Assembly: GCF_904061905.1 (NCBI RefSeq)
Contig: NZ_CAJFCI010000039.1
Span: 1 to 64,000 of the forward strand
Source of the DNA: Zestomonas carbonaria
GTDB lineage: Bacteria; Pseudomonadota; Gammaproteobacteria; Pseudomonadales; Pseudomonadaceae
DNA length: 64,000 bases
Direction of reading: 5' to 3'
Shown piece after piece: positions 1-8,504 of the stretch. The position numbers and the translations under genes are program-made. The first letter of the stretch is position 1, and each line of letters starts with the position of its first letter. The notes beneath the pieces were generated by a model. That model saw nothing but the letters and a program-made list of their open reading frames with translations. It was not told the DNA's origin and did no database searches.

Positions 1-1
1 C

Positions 2-1024
<1,023 letters not shown>

Positions 1025-1046
1025 CACCCATCCCCACGGAACACTC

Positions 1047-1415
1047 ATGGCCAACCTGAACAGCGTCGAACTCAAGACCTTCGTCCCCGCCAGGGACTTC
1101 CAGCTCAGCCAGCGCTTCTACCGCGACCTGGGCTTCACCCCCGGCTGGTCCGACGAACAGTTGGCCTACTTCAGCCACGGCGACCACTGCGCCTTCCTGC
1201 TGCAAGACCTCTACGTGAAGGACTGGGCGGAGAACTGCATGATGCACCTGCTGGTGGAAGACGTGGATGCCTGGTGGGAACAGGTGCAAAAGGCCGATCT
1301 GGCCGAGCGCTACGGCGTGCGCCTGATACCGCCCCAGGACCAGCCCTGGGGCATGCGCGACTTCATCGTCTTCGATCCCAGCGGGGTGCTTTGGCGGATT
1401 GCGCAGAATATTTGA
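1047..1415 (+). CDS. VOC (glyoxalase/bleomycin-resistance fold) protein
   Basis: 122-residue single-domain protein of the vicinal oxygen chelate fold. It shows the paired beta-alpha-beta pattern: KTFVPARDFQLSQRFYRDLGF at the N terminus, MMHLLVEDVDAWW in the middle and the typical ending GMRDFIVFDPSGVLWRI. Such proteins may be glyoxalases, dioxygenases or bleomycin-type binding proteins; substrate and metal ligands cannot be assigned here. It starts at an ATG 22 bases after the adenine deaminase stop and is probably in the same transcript. It converges with the rhlE1-type helicase 50 bases downstream, across a G-run/C-run hairpin that could end both transcripts. Confidence 0.75.
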   Translation: MANLNSVELKTFVPARDFQLSQRFYRDLGFTPGWSDEQLAYFSHGDHCAFLLQDLYVKDWAENCMMHLLVEDVDAWWEQVQKADLAERYGVRLIPPQDQPWGMRDFIVFDPSGVLWRIAQNI

Positions 1416-1464
1416 GGGGGGTGAGGGGCGGAGTCCAGAACAACCGCACCCCCTCCCCCTCCCG
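1410..1464. terminator. Candidate bidirectional terminator between convergent genes
   Basis: The 50-base gap between the VOC stop and the helicase stop holds a G-rich run (GAGGGGGGTG) followed about 35 bases later by a matching C-rich run (CACCCCCTCC). Together they can fold as an imperfect hairpin on either strand. There is no strong T tract, so the terminator role is inferred from position. Confidence 0.4.
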
Positions 1465-1465
1465 C

Positions 1466-2791
1466 CTACGGCTTTTTCTTCCTCGGCCCCGTATTGAAAC
1501 TCGGCACCTTGCGCACCGCCTTGACCTGCGGCCTGGCCGGCGCCTCGCTTTCCACCCATCGCCCCAGGGCGGCCTTGGCGCCGGTGGTCTTGGGCTTCTT
1601 GGGTTTCTTCGGCTTTTTCAGGATCTGCCCACTGGCATCGGTCTGCGGCACCCGGTGGTCCGGCTCGAACCCCGGCTCCTCGTCGCGGCGCAGGGTCTGG
1701 CGGATCAGCACCTCGATGGCCGCCAGCAGTTGCACCTCGTCGGCACAGACCAGCGACACCGCCTTGCCCTTGGCGCCGGCGCGGCCGGTGCGGCCGATGC
1801 GGTGCACGTAGTCCTCGGCGTTGATCGGCAGGTCGAGGTTGACCACCAGCGGCAGGTCGTCGATGTCCAGGCCGCGCGCCGCCACGTCGGTGGCCACCAG
1901 CACCTGCACTTCGCGGGCCTTGAAGCGTTCCAGCGCGCGCAGGCGGGTGGCCTGCGGCTTGTCGCCGTGGATGCCGTCGACACTGACGCCTTCGGCCTCC
2001 AGCGTCTCGCACAACTGGTCGACGCCCTTGCGGGTCTTGGCGAACACCAGCACCTGGCCCCAGCGCCGCTCGCGCAGCAGGTGCAGGAACAATTCGGACT
2101 TGCGCTTCTTGTCCACCGGAATCACCCGCTGCTCGACGCTGCCGGCGGCGACGTTGCGCGGGCTGACCTCGATGCTCAGCGGCTCATCGAGCATCTGCCC
2201 GGCGAGCAGGCGGATGGGTTCGGAGAAGGTCGCCGAGAACAGCAGGGTCTGCCGCCGCTTCGGCAGGGCGGCGTAGAGACCGCGCAGCTCCTCGGCGAAG
2301 CCCAGGTCGAGCATGCGGTCGGCCTCGTCGAGGACCAGCGCCTGTACCTGGCCGAACTTCACGGCGTTCTGCCGGTGCAGGTCGAGCAAGCGTCCCGGCG
2401 TGGCGACCAGCAGGTCGACGCCCTTGCGCAGCTTCATCATCTGCGGATTGATGCTCACCCCGCCGTACACCGCGTAGGTACGCAGCGGCAGGAACTGGCC
2501 GTACTGACGGAAACTCTCGTGCACCTGCTCGGCCAGTTCGCGGGTCGGTACCAGCACCAGCGCGCGCACCGAATTGCTGGCCACCTGCGGGCCTTCCAGC
2601 GTCAGCCGTTGCAACAGCGGCAGGGCGAAGCCGGCGGTCTTGCCGGTGCCGGTCTGCGCGGCGGCCATCAGGTCGCGGCCGGCCAGCACGGCGGGAATCG
2701 CCTGCGTCTGCACGGGGGTCGGGGTCTGGTAGCCGAGGGCGTCGAGCGCGCGCAGGAGCGGGTCGATCAGGCCGAGGGAGGCGAAAGTCAT
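1466..2791 (-). CDS. rhlE1: DEAD-box RNA helicase, RhlE type
   Basis: About 441 residues from the ATG at 2791. A TTG three codons upstream is possible but less likely. Superfamily 2 helicase motifs run in order: Q motif PTPVQTQAIP, motif I AQTGTGKT, Ia PTRELAEQ, II DEADRMLDLGF, III SATF, and VI HRIGRTGRAG. The tail of about 70 residues is basic and lysine-rich (KKPKKPKKPK), typical of RhlE proteins and likely to bind RNA. It unwinds short RNA duplexes in ribosome assembly or mRNA turnover. Pseudomonas has two RhlE proteins; synteny with PA3950 points to RhlE1. It reads towards the VOC gene. Confidence 0.9.
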   Translation of the reverse strand: MTFASLGLIDPLLRALDALGYQTPTPVQTQAIPAVLAGRDLMAAAQTGTGKTAGFALPLLQRLTLEGPQVASNSVRALVLVPTRELAEQVHESFRQYGQFLPLRTYAVYGGVSINPQMMKLRKGVDLLVATPGRLLDLHRQNAVKFGQVQALVLDEADRMLDLGFAEELRGLYAALPKRRQTLLFSATFSEPIRLLAGQMLDEPLSIEVSPRNVAAGSVEQRVIPVDKKRKSELFLHLLRERRWGQVLVFAKTRKGVDQLCETLEAEGVSVDGIHGDKPQATRLRALERFKAREVQVLVATDVAARGLDIDDLPLVVNLDLPINAEDYVHRIGRTGRAGAKGKAVSLVCADEVQLLAAIEVLIRQTLRRDEEPGFEPDHRVPQTDASGQILKKPKKPKKPKTTGAKAALGRWVESEAPARPQVKAVRKVPSFNTGPRKKKP

Positions 2792-2883
2792 GGTGGGCAA
2801 CCGAAAGCGGAAAAGTGCGCCAGTTTACTCGATAGGCCCGCAACCCGCCCGGCCACGCCCTCTCTCCCACATCGTGTCGCCCC

Positions 2884-2910
2884 GTCACTCCCGCGCACGC
2901 GGGAGTCCAA
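2884..2910. repeat. Palindromic intergenic repeat (family B)
   Basis: A 9-bp perfect stem, ACTCCCGCG / CGCGGGAGT around CA, flanked by GTC and TCCAA. It is one of about nine copies of a GGATTCCCGCG-type palindrome scattered between genes in this window. It lies between the rhlE1 start and the NYN gene end. Confidence 0.7.
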
Positions 2911-2938
2911 TCAAGAGTTGCCGGGCAACCCAACCGCC

Positions 2939-3424
2939 TCAATGCCGCAGCAGCAACGCCCCCTCGATCGGCACATAGCGGCTGGCGGCACGCACCAGCG
3001 CCTGGGCGGTCAGGCTCGGCACGCCGTACACCGTGGCCTCGATGCCGTGGCTGGCGCGCACCTTGTCCAGCAGGATGGCGAAGTCGCCGTCGCCGGAAGC
3101 CAGCACCACTTCATCGACACGCGGCGCGGCGTCGAGCACGTCGATGGTGATGCCGACGTCCCAGTCGCCCTTGGCCGAACCGTCGCTGCGCTGGATGAAG
3201 GGCTTGAGCTTCACGGTGAAGCCGAGGTTGCGGAGAATCTGCTGGAACTGCTGCTGCTTGGCGTCGCCACGCTCGATGGCGTAGGCATGGGCCTCGACGA
3301 TCTGCCCGCGCAGGGAGATGTCCGCCCACAACGCAGCATAGTCGAGATGACAGCCATGGGCCTGGCGCACGGTGTAGTAGAGGTTCTGCACATCGGCGAA
3401 TACGGCGATTTTCTTCACCGGCAT
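2939..3424 (-). CDS. NYN domain (PIN-like) putative ribonuclease
   Basis: 161-residue protein of the NYN/LabA (DUF88) family, a PIN-like fold that often cleaves RNA. The acidic metal site is visible as AVFADVQNLYY near residues 7-17, GDWDVGITIDVL near 101-112 and the diagnostic LASGDGDFAILL near 119-130. The start ATG at 3424 is the first in frame and the length suits a single NYN domain. It diverges from the YbaK-type gene, with 81 bases holding both promoters. Target RNA is unknown; nuclease activity is inferred from family and intact acidic residues. Confidence 0.8.
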   Translation of the reverse strand: MPVKKIAVFADVQNLYYTVRQAHGCHLDYAALWADISLRGQIVEAHAYAIERGDAKQQQFQQILRNLGFTVKLKPFIQRSDGSAKGDWDVGITIDVLDAAPRVDEVVLASGDGDFAILLDKVRASHGIEATVYGVPSLTAQALVRAASRYVPIEGALLLRH

Positions 3425-3505
3425 GTCCTCGTAGGCGGGTGGAGGCGGCAGTATGCCGCAAGCGGGTTATCATCGCGGCCCCTGTCGCCCCGATTGTCAC
3501 GCTCA

Positions 3506-3988
3506 ATGTCCCTGCACGCCCGCAACCTCGCCCTGCTCGAACGCCACGCCATCCCCTATCGCCAGGTGGAGCACGAAGCGGTGCTCGACTATCCCACCGC
3601 CCACGCCGTGCGCGAGCGCTTCGGCCTGCACGGGGTGGAGAGCAAGAGCCTGTTCCTGCGCCTCAAGGGCGGCCGCCACGCCATGCTGGTGACCCTGGAG
3701 AACGCCCGCGCCGACTGGGCGCAACTGAAGGCCCTGCTCGGCGCCCGGCCGAGCATCGCCAGCGACGCCGAACTGGTCGAGCTGACCGGCTGCGTGCCGC
3801 AATGCGCCTGCCCGTTCGGACATGTCGAAGAGATCGCGCTGATCGTCGACCAGGCGCTGTTCGACCACGACTACCTGATCTACTCGCCCGGCCCGCCGAC
3901 CTTCACCCTGGAAGTGGCCACCGCCGACCTGCGCCGGCTGATCGACGCCCTGCCCAACCCGGTGCACGCCTACCGCACGGCCTGGTAG
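3506..3988 (+). CDS. YbaK/EbsC-type aminoacyl-tRNA deacylase
   Basis: 160-residue single domain of the YbaK/ProX trans-editing superfamily, which hydrolyses mischarged aminoacyl-tRNAs. Recognisable parts are the N-terminal IPYRQVEHEAVLDYPTA, the substrate-loop SKSLFLRLKGG with its conserved lysine, and GCVPQCACPFG where YbaK-like proteins have a G-x-x-x-P-FG motif. The ATG at 3506 is chosen because the domain begins there; the open frame upstream is not conserved-looking. Its TAG stop lies inside a 21-bp inverted repeat that probably ends the transcript. The specific tRNA is not known. Confidence 0.8.
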   Translation: MSLHARNLALLERHAIPYRQVEHEAVLDYPTAHAVRERFGLHGVESKSLFLRLKGGRHAMLVTLENARADWAQLKALLGARPSIASDAELVELTGCVPQCACPFGHVEEIALIVDQALFDHDYLIYSPGPPTFTLEVATADLRRLIDALPNPVHAYRTAW

Positions 3989-4084
3989 GGTGCGCCGCGC
4001 GCACCGTTTACCTTGAAGCCGGCAAGGCGTCCCGCCGGAAACGGAAGAGGTCGGGCCCCACTCGGTGCGCGCGGCGCACCCTAC
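3985..4084. repeat. Long inverted repeat (family D), likely terminator
   Basis: Bases 3985-4005 and 4064-4084 are perfect 21-base inverted repeats (GTAGGGTGCGCC...). The left arm contains the YbaK-type stop codon. A third identical copy of the right arm lies at 24124-24144. A stem this long should fold in RNA and could act as a terminator or mRNA 3' end stabiliser. Confidence 0.8.
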
Positions 4085-4185
4085 GGGGCAGCCCTCATCG
4101 CGGGCCGCCCGCCGACACGCCTGGTTTGGAGCCTGGATGCCCATCGGCTAAAGTGGCGCCCCTGTCTCTCTGCCACCGACCGTCA

Positions 4186-4842
4186 ATGAACCCGCTGCCG
4201 ATCCTTCGCGACTCCTGGTACTTCTTCAGCCGCAACCTGGGCGCCATCGCCCGGCTCTGCCTGCCGCTGGTGGCGCTCGAATGCCTGGCCCGCTACTGGC
4301 TGGTGGTCAGCCTCGGCGACACGGCGCCGCCCTACGCCGACCTGCTCGTCGGCCTGGTGTTCTACCCGATGTACACCGCCGCGCTGATCCTCTTCCTCGA
4401 CAGCCGCACCCGTGGCGTCGAGCAGGGCAATCGCGACCTGCTGGCCATGGCCCTGTACCTCTGGCCGCGCCTCGCCCTGCTCACCGCGCTGAGCAGCCTG
4501 CTGATCATGCTCGGCGCCTCGATGTTCCTGCTGCCAGGGCTGTGGGTGATGATCAAGCTGGCCTTCGCCGAGTACCTGCTGGTGCTCGACCGGCAGACTC
4601 CGCTGTCGGCACTGCGCGAAAGCTTCCGGCTGACCACCGGGCACTTCTGGCGCATCCTGTTCTGCGTGCTGGCGGTGATGGTGCCGCTGTGGGCGTTCGA
4701 CTGGCGGGTGTCCCCGCTGTTCGGCGTGCCGGGCGAAAGCCTGCTGCCGCTGCTGATCGACTGCGTGCGCGGCTTCCTGCAACTGTTCGCCAGCGTGGTG
4801 GTGTTCCGGCTGTTCATGCTGGCCAGGCCGAACGCCTTCTGA
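4186..4842 (+). CDS. YciC-like integral membrane protein
   Basis: 218 residues with about five or six hydrophobic segments, beginning MNPLPILRDSWYFFSRN. It resembles the YciC (UPF0259) family of inner-membrane proteins: an N-terminal amphipathic stretch, then helices around residues 25-45, 60-80, 95-125, 155-175 and 185-210, with the conserved-looking LRESFRLTTGHFWRI before the fifth. No enzymatic motif is visible and function is unknown. The ATG at 4186 is chosen because the membrane protein pattern starts there. It is followed after 44 bases by a VOC gene with its own strong ribosome site. Confidence 0.7.
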   Translation: MNPLPILRDSWYFFSRNLGAIARLCLPLVALECLARYWLVVSLGDTAPPYADLLVGLVFYPMYTAALILFLDSRTRGVEQGNRDLLAMALYLWPRLALLTALSSLLIMLGASMFLLPGLWVMIKLAFAEYLLVLDRQTPLSALRESFRLTTGHFWRILFCVLAVMVPLWAFDWRVSPLFGVPGESLLPLLIDCVRGFLQLFASVVVFRLFMLARPNAF

Positions 4843-4886
4843 AGACTGGACTAGGGTTATGGGGCTCTTTCCAGGAGGAAGCCCCC

Positions 4887-5291
4887 ATGACCGACATCCC
4901 GCCGAGCATCCTTTCCCACGTGTCCATCGGCACCAACCAGTTCGACCGCGCCACCGCCTTCTACGACCAGGTCCTCGCCACCCTCGGCTGCACGCGGATC
5001 ATGGCCCATCCCGGCGCCGTGGCCTACGGCCGCCAGTTCCCGGAGTTCTGGGTGCAGACGCCCATCGACGGCCAGCCGGCGAGCCTCGGCAACGGCACCC
5101 ACTTCGGCTTCATCGCCCTCGACAAGGCCGCCGTTGACGCCTTCTACCAGGCCGCCCTGGCGGCCGGCGCCCAGGCCGACGGCGCCCCCGGCCCACGCGA
5201 GGAATACGGCGCGCCCTACTACGGCTGCTTCGTCCGCGACCTCGACGGCCACAAGATCGAAGCGGCGTTCTGGGACAGCTCCCTGGAGTGA
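4887..5291 (+). CDS. VOC family protein
   Basis: 134-residue protein with the vicinal oxygen chelate fold: LSHVSIGTNQFDRATAFYDQVL at the start, GTHFGFIAL in the middle and the ending YYGCFVRDLDGHKIEAAFW, which carries the usual C-terminal metal-ligand glutamate region. It belongs to the lactoylglutathione-lyase-like group but the substrate is unknown. The start is fixed by AGGAGG at 4873-4878, about eight bases before the ATG. Its stop is separated by a single base from the stop of the convergent SDR gene, so neither gene has its own intergenic terminator. Confidence 0.8.
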   Translation: MTDIPPSILSHVSIGTNQFDRATAFYDQVLATLGCTRIMAHPGAVAYGRQFPEFWVQTPIDGQPASLGNGTHFGFIALDKAAVDAFYQAALAAGAQADGAPGPREEYGAPYYGCFVRDLDGHKIEAAFWDSSLE

Positions 5292-5292
5292 A

Positions 5293-6120
5293 CTACGGTT
5301 TCAGCCCGGAGATGCGCGGCAGCAGCACCCGCTCGAACAGGCGCGGAAAGTAGCGGGCGAGGAGCCGCGCACGCCAGTCGATGTTGGACAGCACCAGCAG
5401 GCGCCGGCGGCGCAGCGCGCCCTGGTAGATCGCCTCGGCGACATCCTGCGGCGCCGCCACCTTGCCGATCGCCAGCGGCGGATGGCGGGTCACCGAGCCG
5501 TCGGCGACCAGGGCGTTCTTGCGCAGGTCGGTGGCGGTGAAGCCGGGGCAGACCAGCATCACGTTCACCCCCGAGCCCTTGATCTCGTAGCGCAGCGTGT
5601 CGAACAAGCCGTGCAGGGCGTGCTTGCTGGCGTTGTAGGCGCTGCGGTAGAGCAGCGGGGTGAAGCCGGACAGCGAACTGAGCACGACGATCTGTCCCTG
5701 GCGTTCGAGCAGGCTGGACAGCGCCGCCTTGGTGCAATGCAGGGCGCCGAAGTAGTTGACCGCCATGACTCGCTGGAACACCCGCAGGTCGGTCTCGGCG
5801 AAGGTGCTGCGGTGGGTGATGCCGGCGTTGTTGACCAGCATGTCGATGCCGCCGAAACGCTCCAGCACCCGCTCCATGGCGCGGTTCACGTCCTCCGGGT
5901 CGGCCACGTCGCAGCGCAGGCCGATGGCCTCGGCGTTGAGGTGGTCGGCCAGGTGGCGCACCAGGCTGTCCAACTCGTGCTGGTCGAGGTCGAGGATCGC
6001 CAGCCGCGCACCGGCCTGGGCCATGCGCAGCACCAGGGCGCGACCGATGCCGGAGCAGCCGCCTGTCACCACCACCACCTTGCGTTCGAACACCTTGTTG
6101 GCGAACACCTTGCGGTACAT
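5293..6120 (-). CDS. Short-chain dehydrogenase/reductase
   Basis: 275-residue classical SDR. The cofactor motif is VVTGGCSGIGRAL near residues 17-29, the NNAG motif is MLVNNAGITH near 93-102, and the catalytic S-Y-K is LSSLSGF...YNASKHAL near 145-165. An acidic LDLD after the second strand favours NAD(H). The ATG at 6120 is preferred because the Rossmann strand begins 16 residues later. The C terminus is hydrophobic and basic, as in lipid-active SDRs, so an acyl or ketone substrate is plausible but unproven. It lies 13 bases after the CDGSH gene and is probably cotranscribed with it. Confidence 0.85.
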   Translation of the reverse strand: MYRKVFANKVFERKVVVVTGGCSGIGRALVLRMAQAGARLAILDLDQHELDSLVRHLADHLNAEAIGLRCDVADPEDVNRAMERVLERFGGIDMLVNNAGITHRSTFAETDLRVFQRVMAVNYFGALHCTKAALSSLLERQGQIVVLSSLSGFTPLLYRSAYNASKHALHGLFDTLRYEIKGSGVNVMLVCPGFTATDLRKNALVADGSVTRHPPLAIGKVAAPQDVAEAIYQGALRRRRLLVLSNIDWRARLLARYFPRLFERVLLPRISGLKP

Positions 6121-6133
6121 GGGCTCCCGGCCT

Positions 6134-6373
6134 CTACAGTCCGTTGTGGGTGCCGTCGCAGAGCGGCGGCGTATGGGTGTGCTTGCAGCCGCAGAAGAAC
6201 ACCAGGTCATCCTGCTCGGCGTGGTATTTCAGCGGAGTGATCCCGGTGCCTTTGTGCGAGCCGTCGCAGAACGGCTGGCTGGCGCTGCGTCCACAGCGGC
6301 ACCAGAAATAATCCTTCCCAGCGGTCACCTCCACTCCGTAGGGACCGCGTTGGGCGATCACAGGCTCGGTCAT
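6134..6373 (-). CDS. CDGSH iron-sulfur domain protein, tandem motif
   Basis: 79 residues made almost entirely of two CDGSH iron-sulfur motifs: CRCGRSASQPFCDGSH and CGCKHTHTPPLCDGTH. Each has the three-cysteine, one-histidine set that binds a [2Fe-2S] cluster, so two clusters per chain are expected. Bacterial tandem proteins of this type are soluble and thought to act in redox sensing or cluster transfer. It precedes the SDR gene on the same strand with a 13-base gap. The divergent EEP-family gene begins 77 bases away. Confidence 0.9.
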   Translation of the reverse strand: MTEPVIAQRGPYGVEVTAGKDYFWCRCGRSASQPFCDGSHKGTGITPLKYHAEQDDLVFFCGCKHTHTPPLCDGTHNGL

Positions 6374-6449
6374 CGGCGCATGCCTCGTGACGGGCTGTCA
6401 GGTATGCTCTTCGACTTTCAGCATAGCCCAAGCCCTCAAAGCCCAGCCC

Positions 6450-7535
6450 ATGCCGCGCATCCTTCGCCCGATCCTCCTCAGCCTGCTGATCGTCGCCACC
6501 AGCCTCGCCGCCCTGGTCTACAGCCTGACCTGGCACCCGTCGGCGCGCGAGGAACTGGCGGTCGCCTGCACCGCCCAGGCGCCGGAACTGCAACCCGGCC
6601 AGGCGCTCAAGCTGATGACCTGGAACGTGCAGTACCTGGCCGGCAAGCGCTACCTGTTCTGGCACGACCTGCCCGACGGCAGCGGCCCCGACCTGCGCCC
6701 GACCGCTGCCGACCTGGCCTACACCCTGGACGAGGTGGCCCGGGTTATCCGCGACGAAGCGCCGGACCTGGTACTGCTGCAGGAACTGCACGACGGCGCC
6801 CGGGCCAGCGACTACCAGGACCAGCTCGCCCTGCTGAACGAACGCATCAGCGACCTCTACCCCTGCAGCACCCAGGCGTTCTACTGGCAGGCCGCGTTCG
6901 TGCCGCATCCGAAGATCCTCGGCAGCGTCGGCATGAAGCTCGCCACCCTCAGCCGCTTCCGCATCGAACGCGCCGAACGCCTGCAACTGCCGCAGCTCCC
7001 CGCCGACCCGCTCAGCCGCCAGTTCGGCCTCAAGCGCGCGCTGCAACTCAACTACCTGCCGGTGCGCGGCGGCGGCCGGCTGGCGGTGATCAACACCCAC
7101 CTGGACAGCTTCGTCCAGGGCGACGACACCCTGCGCCGCCAGGTGGAGATGAGCCGAGACCTGCTCGACCGGCTGGAAGCGGAAAAGACCCCCTGGGTGT
7201 TCGGCGGCGACCTCGAGCTGCTGCCGCCCGGCCAATACCAGCGCCTGGACCTGCGGCAGCGCGCCGGCTACTCCGCCGACGGAGAACAGGCCCTGCTCAC
7301 CGAACGCTACCCGGTGATCCCCAGCCAGTCCGAGAGCGGGGGCAGCGGGCAGGCCGCCTGGTACACCCACTTCCCCAACGACCCGCGCGTCCAGGCGCCG
7401 GACCGCACCCTCGACTACCTGTTCCACAGCTCGCAACTGATCCGCCTGGACGCCAACGTGCGGCAGCGCGACACCTTGCAGATATCCGACCACCTGCCGC
7501 TGATCGGCCGTTTCCTGCTGCCGGCGCCGAACTGA
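6450..7535 (+). CDS. Endonuclease/exonuclease/phosphatase family protein, membrane-anchored or secreted
   Basis: 361 residues: an uncleaved or cleavable hydrophobic N terminus (MPRILRPILLSLLIVATSL) followed by an EEP (DNase I-like) domain. Motifs are LMTWNVQYLAG near residue 55, VLLQELHDG near 108, VINTHLDS near 212, FGGDLELLP near 250 and the terminal SDHLPLIGRFLL. These match the catalytic Asn, Glu, His, Asp and Asp-His of the family. Export suggests a phosphodiesterase or sphingomyelinase-like role in the periplasm rather than DNA repair. The ATG at 6450 is chosen because it begins the signal-like helix. Confidence 0.8.
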   Translation: MPRILRPILLSLLIVATSLAALVYSLTWHPSAREELAVACTAQAPELQPGQALKLMTWNVQYLAGKRYLFWHDLPDGSGPDLRPTAADLAYTLDEVARVIRDEAPDLVLLQELHDGARASDYQDQLALLNERISDLYPCSTQAFYWQAAFVPHPKILGSVGMKLATLSRFRIERAERLQLPQLPADPLSRQFGLKRALQLNYLPVRGGGRLAVINTHLDSFVQGDDTLRRQVEMSRDLLDRLEAEKTPWVFGGDLELLPPGQYQRLDLRQRAGYSADGEQALLTERYPVIPSQSESGGSGQAAWYTHFPNDPRVQAPDRTLDYLFHSSQLIRLDANVRQRDTLQISDHLPLIGRFLLPAPN

Positions 7536-7633
7536 CGAACCACACCTCTGGTGGGCTGGCCAAACGCCAGGCCACTGCACATACTGCGCTGGCGATTCCG
7601 ACAATAAGACGGCGACACGCCGCAACGGTGCCC

Positions 7634-8371
7634 ATGCTGAAATCCGCCCGCCTGCTGTTGGCCCTGCTCGCCCTGTGCGCGCACCAAGGCTTCGCCGATC
7701 CCGCCGCCACACCGGTGATGGTCGGTTTCTACGACTTCCCGCCCTCTATCTACACCGACGCCGACGGGCGCCCGCAGGGGCCGATGGTCGAGGTCGTGCG
7801 CAAGGTGTTCCAGCGGGCCGGCTACCCGCTGGAAACCCGCGCGCTGCCCAGCGCGCGCATCTACGCGGGCCTGCAGGACGGCAGCGTGCAGGTCTGGCCA
7901 GGACCGGCCAAGGAGCAGCTCGGCGAGCATGTGCTGAGCGGTCGCAGCCGCCTCGCCGAAGTGGTGCTCAACCTCTACTACCGCCCCGACACGCCCCGCC
8001 CCAACCTGCCGGACGACCTGAAAGGCCGTTCGCTGGTGATGCTCAGCGGCTACAACTATTTCCCCGGCATCTCCCGCTACCTGGACGACCCCGGCCTGCG
8101 GATCGTCCAGCACCGCACCCGCACCCACCGCTCGGCGCTGGAAATGCTGCTGCGCCACCGGGGCGACTACCTGCTCGACTACGCCATCGCCGTCGACAGC
8201 GCCGCCGAGGAGCTGGACGTGCCGACGCCGCAGCACGTCGAACTGCTGCGCCTTCCGGTGTACTTCCTGGTATCGCGCCACCAGCCCGGCGCGGAACGCC
8301 TGCTGCGCGACCTGGACAACGCCTACGAGGCGCTGCGGGCCGAAGGCGAAGACCTGCGCGCCATCCCGTAA
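7634..8371 (+). CDS. Periplasmic substrate-binding protein (SBP_bac_3 type)
   Basis: 245 residues with a signal peptide (MLKSARLLLALLALCAHQGFA) and a type 2 periplasmic binding fold like polar amino acid ABC binding proteins. Typical features are MVGFYDFPPSIYTDADGRPQG just after the signal and a central LPDDLKGRSLVMLSG hinge region. No ABC permease or ATPase lies nearby, so it may be an orphan binding or sensory protein; many Pseudomonas genomes hold such lone proteins. The ATG at 7634 begins the signal peptide. It is convergent with hrpB across a palindromic repeat. Confidence 0.8.
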   Translation: MLKSARLLLALLALCAHQGFADPAATPVMVGFYDFPPSIYTDADGRPQGPMVEVVRKVFQRAGYPLETRALPSARIYAGLQDGSVQVWPGPAKEQLGEHVLSGRSRLAEVVLNLYYRPDTPRPNLPDDLKGRSLVMLSGYNYFPGISRYLDDPGLRIVQHRTRTHRSALEMLLRHRGDYLLDYAIAVDSAAEELDVPTPQHVELLRLPVYFLVSRHQPGAERLLRDLDNAYEALRAEGEDLRAIP

Positions 8372-8423
8372 GCCAAGGCCTCTGGATCAGGCACGAGGCC
8401 CCGACCGCTACACCGTCCAGTCC

Positions 8424-8457
8424 CCCTCTCCCACTGGGAGAGGGTTAGGGTGAGGGC
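8424..8457. repeat. Palindromic repeat (family C) between convergent genes
   Basis: Stem CCTCTCCCA / TGGGAGAGG at 8425-8443 followed by GTTAGGGTGAGGG. It is one of five copies of a CCTCTCCC...GGTGAGGG element in the window. It sits between the stops of the binding-protein gene and hrpB and may end both transcripts. Confidence 0.7.
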
Positions 8458-8504
8458 CGGACTATCCAACCACCCCCAACTCCCCAGGCAGTTCTCGACA
8501 GAAC

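Noticed and set aside
7634..8371. Binding protein as part of an ABC importer operon
   Set aside because: No permease or ATPase gene is adjacent on either side, so it is listed as an orphan.
8424..8457. Family C repeats as part of a mobile element with inverted ends
   Set aside because: No transposase or target duplication is associated with any copy, so they are treated as small interspersed palindromes.
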